A DNA stretch of 64,000 bases. Source: UBA4736 sp002404015 (GTDB lineage Bacteria; Chloroflexota; Dormibacteria; Dormibacterales; Dormibacteraceae). The stretch is from positions 1 to 64,000 of the forward strand of contig DAIOCN010000003.1 in assembly GCA_036747295.1 (NCBI GenBank). The letters are read 5' to 3'. Shown here piece after piece: positions 53,748-59,875 of this stretch. A model generated the notes under the pieces. That model made no database searches. It saw nothing but the letters and a program-made list of their open reading frames with translations, and was not told the origin of the DNA. Position numbers and translations under genes: made by a program. The first letter of the stretch is position 1, and each line of letters opens with the position of its first letter.

Positions 53748-54302
53748 GACCCTGAGTCGAGAGGCCTGGAGGGCTGCCAAGCGCTCAGCCGCGCCGGGGT
53801 CGGCGACCAGCCTGAAAGTGAGCGTATCGCGGCGGCCGACGACGATCACCCGGTCGGCTGCGCTGCCGTACCGACACTGCTCCAGGCCGGTGATCGAGGC
53901 GGGGCAGGGGGCGGCGCTGAAGGGCGCCAGCTCCGCCTCGCCCGACCAGAGCGCGTACGCGCGGGTCGCCCCCTCCGGCCTCAGCGTCTGGAGCACCTCG
54001 ACGGAGACCGGCCCCCAGGTCCGGGTCGCCATGTCCACCCAGCCCCAACCCGAGAACAGCTCGAGAGCCAGCACCTCGTCGGGCTGGTCGCGGGCGGCCT
54101 CGGTCGCGGTCAGGTGATCGCGGCCCGCCGTCCGGGGCCGGCCGACGTCGGCGTCGGCCAGGACGGCCGCGCTCGGAGCGCGCAGGGCGACCAGGGGCGT
54201 GGGCTCCGGTGTCGCGGACGGCGAGGGCGTGGGCGCCGGCGCCACCTGCTGGCACGCCGCCAGCCCGAGCAGGGCGACCAGGAGCAGGGTGCGGGCGACC
54301 AC
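53745..54302 (-). CDS. putative lipoprotein
   Basis: A 185-residue protein with a lipoprotein signal (LLLVALLGLAAC, Cys at about residue 17), a Pro/Thr/Ser-rich linker and a domain of about 140 residues with two Cys (PCPASITGLEQC). Function unknown. GTG 54302 is divergent from scpA with only 20 bases between the starts. Its stop codon lies at the end of the 128-bp repeat array. Confidence 0.7.
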   Translation of the reverse strand: MVARTLLLVALLGLAACQQVAPAPTPSPSATPEPTPLVALRAPSAAVLADADVGRPRTAGRDHLTATEAARDQPDEVLALELFSGWGWVDMATRTWGPVSVEVLQTLRPEGATRAYALWSGEAELAPFSAAPCPASITGLEQCRYGSAADRVIVVGRRDTLTFRLVADPGAAERLAALQASRLRV

Positions 54303-54307
54303 GGAGG

Positions 54308-54313
54308 TATGAT
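54308..54313 (+). promoter_or_regulatory. -10 box of scpA
   Basis: TATGAT lies nine bases before the scpA ATG at 54323 with no Shine-Dalgarno between. The divergent lipoprotein start is only a few bases upstream, so any -35 lies inside that gene. Confidence 0.5.
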
Positions 54314-54322
54314 CTCCGACCG

Positions 54323-55036
54323 ATGGACCAGCCTGGCGTCCGCCCGCGCCTAGACGTCGCGACGCCCGTGTTCGAAGGTCCGCTGGAGCTGCTCCTGGCG
54401 CTGGCCGAGCGCGAGCAGCTCGACATCCTCCAGGTTCCGCTGGCCGCCCTCACCGAGGCCTACCTGGCCGAGATCTCCGCCCTGCAGACTCGGAACCCGG
54501 AGGAGATGGCCGAGTTCCTCTGGCTGGCCGCCCGCCTGCTCCTGCTCAAGTCGATCCGCCTGCTGCCGGGCGAAGAGCCGGACGAGGAGGAGACCGACCT
54601 CCTCGGCTGGGAGGCGGACGTGCGCCGCCGCCTGGACGAGTACCGCACGTACAAGGCGATGGCCGAGAGCCTCATGGCGCGCGCCGCCGAGGAGCCCTTC
54701 ACGTTCTCGCCTCCCGCCCGCCAGGTCGAGGTGACTGGCCAGGAGGAACCGCTCCAGGTCGGCGCCCTGGTTGTCGCGTTCCAAAGCGTGCTGGCCCGAA
54801 TCCCGCCCCGTCCGCTGGTCCTCGTGGGCCACCACTGGACGATGGAGGAGAAGGTGCAGCTGATCGAGGCCCGCCTGGGGACCGGCCCTTTCGACCTGGT
54901 GGACCTTCTGCTTGAGTCGGAGGACCGGCTGGAGGCGGTTGTGACGTTCGTCGCGGTCCTCGAGCTGCTGCGCCGGGCCCGCATCCGCATCCGCCAGAAG
55001 AGCAGCTTCTCCGGGATCTGGGTGGAGGCCGCCTAG
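54323..55036 (+). CDS. scpA: segregation and condensation protein A
   Basis: The kleisin of the SMC-ScpAB complex that compacts and segregates the chromosome. The 237-residue protein begins VFEGPLELLLALAEREQLDILQVPLAALTEAYL and contains FLWLAARLLLLKSIRLLP; the C-terminal winged helix has VVTFVAVLELLRRARIRIRQ. Its TAG stop abuts the MITE-like element that separates it from scpB. Confidence 0.95.
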   Translation: MDQPGVRPRLDVATPVFEGPLELLLALAEREQLDILQVPLAALTEAYLAEISALQTRNPEEMAEFLWLAARLLLLKSIRLLPGEEPDEEETDLLGWEADVRRRLDEYRTYKAMAESLMARAAEEPFTFSPPARQVEVTGQEEPLQVGALVVAFQSVLARIPPRPLVLVGHHWTMEEKVQLIEARLGTGPFDLVDLLLESEDRLEAVVTFVAVLELLRRARIRIRQKSSFSGIWVEAA

Positions 55037-55229
55037 TGTCCTGCTCCGGAGATTCGTCGGCAATTTGCGGCTCCGGACGCCGATGGCGGCGTCAGGGGGC
55101 CCGGCCCGTCGTCGTCACGCACTTAAAGTGCGCTCCTCCTAGTTCCACCCCTTCCTTGCCCTCGGCGCCGGGACCGGCACCCTGCGGGTGCCTGCCGCAA
55201 CTTGCTCGACGGCCCTCTGGAGCAGGACA
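55037..55229. mobile_element. MITE-like element, family A copy 1
   Basis: Terminal inverted repeats TGTCCTGCTCCGGAG (55037-55051) and its inverse CTCTGGAGCAGGACA (55215-55229) match at 14 of 15. The 193-base element has no coding capacity and contains an internal GCAC-TTAAA-GTGC hairpin. It shares about 130 bases at high identity with copy 2 (56468-56621) and carries roughly 40 extra internal bases. It sits exactly between the scpA TAG and a TTG just before the scpB ATG. Confidence 0.8.
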
Positions 55230-55232
55230 TTG

Positions 55233-55754
55233 ATGACCGTCGGGCTTTCGGCCGCCATCGAGGCCATCCTCTTCACCTCCAACCGGCCGCTGAAGGTCCG
55301 CGAGCTGCAGCAGGCGACCGACGCCGACCGCACTGCCGTCGAGACCGCGCTTGACGAGCTTCGAGAGGCGCTCAGCAGGCGGGGGCTGATGCTCCAGAGG
55401 CACCAGGACCAGGTCCACCTGGTGACGCGGCCGGAGGTCGCTGCCTATGTTCGCCGGGCGCTGCGGCCGGACGTGACGGGCAAGCTCTCGCCGGCGGCCT
55501 ACGAGACGCTGGCGATCGTGGCCTACAACCAGCCGGTCACCAGGTCCCGGATCGAGGAGATCCGAGGCGTCAACTGCGACAGCGTCCTCGGCAACCTCGA
55601 GCTTCGCGACCTGGTGACCGAGGTGGGCAGGGGTACCGGCCCCGGCCTGCCCAAGCTCTACGGCACCACCATGCGCTTCCTCCAGGTGCTCGGCCTCGAG
55701 AACCTGGAGCAGCTGCCCTTCCCGGAGGCGGAGACATCGCAGAGGAACGCCTGA
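55233..55754 (+). CDS. scpB: segregation and condensation protein B
   Basis: Winged-helix partner of ScpA. The 173-residue protein has IEAILFTSNRPLKVRELQQAT, then LVTRPEVAAYVRRAL, LSPAAYETLAIVAYNQPVTRSRIEEIRGVNCDSVLGNL. ATG 55233 is directly after the MITE; the frame's extension upstream is MITE sequence. The stop overlaps the CTG proposed for rluB. Confidence 0.95.
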   Translation: MTVGLSAAIEAILFTSNRPLKVRELQQATDADRTAVETALDELREALSRRGLMLQRHQDQVHLVTRPEVAAYVRRALRPDVTGKLSPAAYETLAIVAYNQPVTRSRIEEIRGVNCDSVLGNLELRDLVTEVGRGTGPGLPKLYGTTMRFLQVLGLENLEQLPFPEAETSQRNA

Positions 55755-56467
55755 ATCGGTTCCTGGCCAGGGCCGGGGTAGCCAGCAGACGTTCGGCGGA
55801 CAGGCTCATCGCGAGCGGTGCCGTCCGCGTCAACGGCAGAGTGCCGCCCCCGGAGGGCCTGCTGATCGATCCCGGGCGAGACCGCGTGACGGTGGAGGGG
55901 CACGACGTCCGTCCGCCGGCGGCGCACAGCTACATCGCGATCAACAAGCCCGCCGGGGTGATCGTCAGCGCCAGCGACGAGCGGGGCCGGACCACCGTGT
56001 TCGACCTGGTCGGGAATGAGGCGGGTCCGGGCCGGCTCTTCGCGGTGGGGCGGCTGGACATGGACACCCACGGCCTGCTCCTCCTCACTGACGACGGCGA
56101 GCTCGCCAACCGGCTCGCCCATCCCAGCTACAAGGTGGCAAAGGAGTACATGGCCACCGTCACCGGGATGCCGGGCGAGCGGGACCTGCGAAACCTGGCG
56201 ACGGGCGTCCAGCTGGAGGACGGCCGCACTCAGCCGGCCGAGGTGGAGCTGGTGGGGACGGCGCGCGGGCTGGCCCAGGTCCGCCTCGTTCTGCGCGAGG
56301 GCCGCAACCGCCAGGTCCGCCGGATGCTGGAGGCGGTCGGCCACCCGGTCAAGGAGCTGACGCGGACGTCGTTCGGTCCGATCCGGCTGGGGCGCCTGAG
56401 GCCGGGCAGCTGGCGGCGGCTGAGGCCACCGGAGATAGCGGCCCTGAAGCACGCGGCCAGGCTCTAG
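55751..56467 (+). CDS. rluB: RluB/RsuA-type pseudouridine synthase, probable CTG start
   Basis: Modifies large-subunit rRNA (or 16S rRNA in RsuA). An N-terminal S4 domain (LNRFLARAGVASRRSADRLI, GAVRVNGR) precedes the catalytic domain with GRLDMDTHGLLLLTDDGEL (catalytic Asp), ATVTG and EGRNRQVRRMLEAVG. CTG 55751 in a CTGA overlap with scpB is the only start that keeps the S4 domain: the first GTG (55841) would delete it, and no ATG, GTG or TTG occurs for about ten codons upstream. Length 238. Its TAG stop abuts the second MITE. Confidence 0.92.
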   Translation: MNRFLARAGVASRRSADRLIASGAVRVNGRVPPPEGLLIDPGRDRVTVEGHDVRPPAAHSYIAINKPAGVIVSASDERGRTTVFDLVGNEAGPGRLFAVGRLDMDTHGLLLLTDDGELANRLAHPSYKVAKEYMATVTGMPGERDLRNLATGVQLEDGRTQPAEVELVGTARGLAQVRLVLREGRNRQVRRMLEAVGHPVKELTRTSFGPIRLGRLRPGSWRRLRPPEIAALKHAARL

Positions 56468-56621
56468 TGTCCCGCTCCGAAGACTCGTCGGCAATTTGCG
56501 GCTCCGGACACCGATGGCGGCGTCAGGGGGCCCAGCCCGTCGTCGTCACGCACCTAGAGTGCGCTCCTCCTAGTGCCACCCCTTCCTTGCCCTCGGCGCC
56601 CGGACTCTCCGGAGCAGGACA
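56468..56621. mobile_element. MITE-like element, family A copy 2
   Basis: Ends TGTCCCGCTCCGAAG (56468-56482) and inverted TGTCCTGCTCCGGAG (56607-56621) match at 13 of 15. The 154-base element is a shorter relative of copy 1; the shared left 130 bases differ at only a handful of positions. It lies directly after the rluB TAG and three bases before the cmk GTG. Confidence 0.8.
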
Positions 56622-56624
56622 CTG

Positions 56625-57263
56625 GTGATCGTGGCCATCGACGGCCCCGTCGGCTCCGGCAAATCGGCGGTGGGCCGGCGGGTGGCCGAGCGCCTGGGCC
56701 TGCCCTTCGTGGACAGCGGGCTCATGTACCGGGCGATCGCCGCGGTCGCCGCCGAGCGCGGAGTACCGCTGGACGACGGTGCCGCGCTCACCCGCCTGGC
56801 GAACTCGGTGAAGCTACGCATCGACGGCCGCAAGGTCGAGGTGGACGGGGAGGACTACACCGACCGCGTGTACGGGCCCGAGCTGAGCGAGGCGGCCTCC
56901 AAGGTGGCCAAGGTCGCCGGCGTCCGGCTCTCCCTGGTCGCCCAGCAGCGGGCGCTCGGCCGCAACGGGGTCGTGATGGCCGGCCGCGACATCGGCACGG
57001 TCGTGTTTCCCGATGCCGCCCACAAGTTCTTCCTGACGGCCAGCGTCGAGGAGCGGGCGCGCCGGCGGGCGCGCCAGATCGAGGCTCGGGGCGAGAAGGC
57101 CGACCCTGCCGAGCTGGCCCGCGAGGTCGCGGAGCGCGACCGACGCGACAGCCAGCGCTCCGCCTCGCCGATGCGCCCCGCCGAGGACGCCGTGATCATC
57201 GAGACGGACGACCTCGACCTGAACGGTGTGGTGGACGCCGTGCTGGCGCAAATCGAGCGATGA
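56625..57263 (+). CDS. cmk: cytidylate kinase
   Basis: Phosphorylates CMP and dCMP. P-loop IDGPVGSGKSAVGRRVA, then FVDSGLMYRAIA, the ligand-binding NGVVMAGRDIGTVVFPDA and RARRRARQIEARGE lid. 212 residues, normal for the short bacterial form. GTG 56625 follows the MITE; ATGA overlap with the acyltransferase. cmk beside a PlsC homologue is common. Confidence 0.96.
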   Translation: MIVAIDGPVGSGKSAVGRRVAERLGLPFVDSGLMYRAIAAVAAERGVPLDDGAALTRLANSVKLRIDGRKVEVDGEDYTDRVYGPELSEAASKVAKVAGVRLSLVAQQRALGRNGVVMAGRDIGTVVFPDAAHKFFLTASVEERARRRARQIEARGEKADPAELAREVAERDRRDSQRSASPMRPAEDAVIIETDDLDLNGVVDAVLAQIER

Positions 57264-57946
57264 TGTTCAGCTTCCTGTGCTGGGTCATGCGCTTCGTGAC
57301 GGGCACGTACCTGATCGGTTGCTTCCGGGTCACGGGCCGGGAGCAGGTGCCGCGCCGCGGGCCCCTGCTGGTCTGCGCCAACCATGCTTCGACCATCGAC
57401 CCTCCGATGGTGCCGGCCTTCCTGCCCCGGCGGGACAGCTGGAGCATGGCGAAGTCCGAGTACTTCGCCAAGAAGAACTTCACCTCCTGGATCTTCACGA
57501 AGTACCACGCGTTCCCCGTCAGACGGCACAGTGCCGACCGGCGAGCCCTGACCCGCGCCTTCGACGAGCTGAAGGCTGGTCACGCCCTGATCCTCTACCC
57601 GGAGGGGACCCGGGTCGAGTCGGGCGGGCTGGTCAAGGCCGAGCCAGGTGCCGGCTTCATCGCCCAGTTGAGCGGAGCGCCCGTCCTGCCGGTGGCCCTG
57701 ATCGGCACCAGGGAGTGCTTCCACAAGGGCTCGAGATTGCCTCGGCGGGTGCCCGTAGAGCTCCGCTTCGGGCGGCCCTTCAAGGTCCGCAAGCGCGCAC
57801 CCGACGGTTCTCGGATCGACCGCCAGGAGGCCGCCGACGCGATCATGCTCCGGATCGCGGAGCTGTTGCCCGAGGCGATGCGGGGCGAGTACGCCGACCT
57901 GATCGGGCTGCGCCACCGCCTCGACCACGTGTACGAGCCGGGCTGA
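57260..57946 (+). CDS. plsC: 1-acyl-glycerol-3-phosphate acyltransferase (PlsC-like)
   Basis: A 228-residue membrane-associated acyltransferase of glycerolipid synthesis. Family motifs: VCANHASTIDPPMVP (HX4D), FPVRRHSADRRAL, LILYPEGTRVESG and VLPVALIGTREC. One hydrophobic N-terminal helix. ATG 57260 overlaps the cmk stop. Other PlsC-like lyso-lipid acyltransferases share these motifs, so the exact substrate is not certain. Confidence 0.9.
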   Translation: MMFSFLCWVMRFVTGTYLIGCFRVTGREQVPRRGPLLVCANHASTIDPPMVPAFLPRRDSWSMAKSEYFAKKNFTSWIFTKYHAFPVRRHSADRRALTRAFDELKAGHALILYPEGTRVESGGLVKAEPGAGFIAQLSGAPVLPVALIGTRECFHKGSRLPRRVPVELRFGRPFKVRKRAPDGSRIDRQEAADAIMLRIAELLPEAMRGEYADLIGLRHRLDHVYEPG

Positions 57947-57982
57947 TGTCGCCGGACCCCGACTGATGTTACCGGACCCCGA
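57943..57982. repeat. 20-bp tandem repeat spanning a stop-start junction
   Basis: CTGATGTCGCCGGACCCCGA (57943-57962) is followed by CTGATGTTACCGGACCCCGA (57963-57982). The first copy contains the plsC stop, the second the ATG of the next gene. The word GGACCCCGACTGATG is shared with the nadK-recN junction at 49739-49753. Confidence 0.75.
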
Positions 57983-58478
57983 GCCGCCCAGCCGGCGGCC
58001 GCACATGCCCGGCTACGGGGTCGTCGGGCCGGAGGCGGGCAGCGGCCTGCTGCCGTGGTCCTGGGCCGAGGAGCAGCTGCGCGCTTCGCGCCATTTCTGG
58101 CTTGCAACGACCTGGCCCGAGGGACGGCCGCACATGATGCCGGTGTGGGCGGTGTGGGAGGCCGGGCGGCTGTGGTTCAGCAGCTCCCTGGGATCGCGCA
58201 AGGTGCGCAACCTGGTCGCCAACCCGGCCGTGGTGCTAGCCAGGGAGGACGCGCTCAACCCGGTCATGCTGGAGGGCCGCGCCCGGGTCGCGAGCAGCGA
58301 CCCGGAGCTGCGTCATTTCCTGGACCTGGTCAACGCCAAGTACGAGACGGACTACTCGATGGAGCTGGTTGACCCCACGCTGAACGCGACGGTCGAGGTT
58401 CGGCCGCGCTGGGTCTTCGGTCTCAGGTCCGGCGACTTCACCGGATCGCCAACCCGCTGGAGGGTCGGAGAGGAGTAG
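57966..58478 (+). CDS. pyridoxamine 5'-phosphate oxidase (PPOX) fold protein
   Basis: A 170-residue split-barrel flavin/F420-type protein: SRHFWLATTWPEGRPHMMPVWAVWEAGRLWFSSSLGSRKVRNLVANPAVVLARED is the PPOX core. The C-terminus ends RPRWVFGLRSGDF, typical of small PPOX-class F420-dependent or FMN-binding proteins. Substrate and cofactor cannot be assigned. ATG 57966 lies in the second copy of the 20-bp tandem repeat, so its first residues derive from the repeat. Confidence 0.8.
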   Translation: MLPDPEPPSRRPHMPGYGVVGPEAGSGLLPWSWAEEQLRASRHFWLATTWPEGRPHMMPVWAVWEAGRLWFSSSLGSRKVRNLVANPAVVLAREDALNPVMLEGRARVASSDPELRHFLDLVNAKYETDYSMELVDPTLNATVEVRPRWVFGLRSGDFTGSPTRWRVGEE

Positions 58479-58481
58479 GTC

Positions 58482-59795
58482 CTACTTGCTCGCGGGCACG
58501 GCCCAGTCTTCGTCGGTGACGCTGGCGAGGGCCGCGTTGAAGCAGGCGTCGTACGCCTCCTGGAGCGTCTGCGGGCTGAGCGCCGCCTGCTGCTGCCGGT
58601 AGGCCGCGAAGTCCACCAGGCGGGCGATTATCTGCCGCGGATGCGAGCCCCGCAAGGGCCGCTTGGTCTTCGTGTACAGGCCGAGCAGGTAGGGCACCGC
58701 CTGCGGTACCCAGGGCACCCCGTTCTTCTGGCACTCGTACTGCAAGATCCGCGTGAAGGCCTCCGAAGAAGGGTTGCCGACGCCGATCTTGTAGGCCATC
58801 CGGCGCAGGAACGCCTCGTCCACCAGGGAGGCAGGCGAGAGGTTGGTGGAGAAGACGACCTGGCAGAGAAAGGGGATCTCGATCTTGCGGCCGGAGGCCG
58901 ACAGGTCGAGGTAGTCGACCTTCTTCTCCATGGGGACGATGAAGCGGTTCAGGAGGCGCATCGGGGGCACCTCCTGGCGGCCGAAGTCGTCGATCACGAA
59001 GACGCCGGTGTTGGCCTTCCACTGGAGAGGCGCCTCGTAGTAGCGGTTGGACGCGTCGTAGTTGAGCTCGAGCTGATGCACCTGCAGCTCGCCGCCGACC
59101 ATCACGACCGGTCGCTCGATCTTGAGGAGCCGGCGGTCGGCGGGCTGCTCCCCCTCGGCGATGCGGTGGAAGACGGGGTCGATGAGCCGGATGATCTCGT
59201 CGCCGACCGCCACCGCGTGAGGGATCTCGACGGGCGACCCCATCAGTTGGGCCATGCGCTCTGTGATCGTGGACTTGCCGTTGCCGGGTGCCCCGAAGAT
59301 GAAGAGCGAGGAGCGCGAGACCATCGCGCCGCCGATCTGGTCGATGATGTGCTGCTCCAGCTGCAGCTCGCCGAGCGCCTTCTTGAGCATCGCGTCGGTG
59401 ATGTGCGAGCGAGTGGGCACCTGGCCCTGGACCAGCTCCACGTAGTCCTCGTAGCGGATTGGGCAGGGACCCAGGTAGCGGGTCTGCACGTTGGACATCT
59501 CGGCGGCGCGCTGGCGACCGGCGCTCGACACTGTATAGGCCATGCGGACCGGGATGGGTCGGCCGTCGAGCCCAGCCTCGTTGGAGAATCCGACGGTGTC
59601 CATGAGCTGCGCCCGCTGAAACTCCTCGATCAGAGGCTGCAGGGTTTCGAAGGGCAGGCCCAGCCGGTTCTCCAGGGCGGCGCCGCTCAACTGGTCGGCG
59701 AATGCGATGGTGCGCAGCAATAGGCTCGAGACCAGGTCGCGGCGGATCTTGAGGTCTTCGATCGTCTTGGGGGCGACGATGGCTCCAGCCTGCAT
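58482..59795 (-). CDS. AAA family ATPase of unknown role
   Basis: A 437-residue ATPase. Residues 1-120 form a helical/winged-helix-like domain (SLLLRTIAFADQLSGAALENRLGLPFETLQPLIEEF). The AAA core has Walker A FIFGAPGNGKST near 195, Walker B GVFVIDDFGRQEV near 290, a sensor-1-like VVFSTNLSP and an arginine-rich DEAFLRRMAYKI. The C-terminal region is helical (HPRQIIARLVDFAAY). It resembles MoxR-like ATPases in general plan but not closely. Transcribed divergently from dinG; the promoters face each other across 80 bases. Confidence 0.75.
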   Translation of the reverse strand: MQAGAIVAPKTIEDLKIRRDLVSSLLLRTIAFADQLSGAALENRLGLPFETLQPLIEEFQRAQLMDTVGFSNEAGLDGRPIPVRMAYTVSSAGRQRAAEMSNVQTRYLGPCPIRYEDYVELVQGQVPTRSHITDAMLKKALGELQLEQHIIDQIGGAMVSRSSLFIFGAPGNGKSTITERMAQLMGSPVEIPHAVAVGDEIIRLIDPVFHRIAEGEQPADRRLLKIERPVVMVGGELQVHQLELNYDASNRYYEAPLQWKANTGVFVIDDFGRQEVPPMRLLNRFIVPMEKKVDYLDLSASGRKIEIPFLCQVVFSTNLSPASLVDEAFLRRMAYKIGVGNPSSEAFTRILQYECQKNGVPWVPQAVPYLLGLYTKTKRPLRGSHPRQIIARLVDFAAYRQQQAALSPQTLQEAYDACFNAALASVTDEDWAVPASK

Positions 59796-59806
59796 GGGCG
59801 CACGAA

Positions 59807-59812
59807 ACTATA
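59807..59812 (-). promoter_or_regulatory. -10 box of the AAA ATPase gene
   Basis: TATAGT on the minus strand lies 11 bases before the ATG at 59795, without a Shine-Dalgarno, again fitting a leaderless or near-leaderless transcript. Confidence 0.5.
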
Positions 59813-59857
59813 CCGGTTAGAGCGCTGGCTATCGCCGCCTTTGGCCGGCCATCCTCG

Positions 59858-59863
59858 TAAACT
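59858..59863 (+). promoter_or_regulatory. -10 box of dinG
   Basis: TAAACT lies 12 bases before the dinG ATG at 59876 and no Shine-Dalgarno follows. It is divergent from the AAA ATPase promoter. Confidence 0.4.
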
Positions 59864-59875
59864 CCGCGCAGCTTC

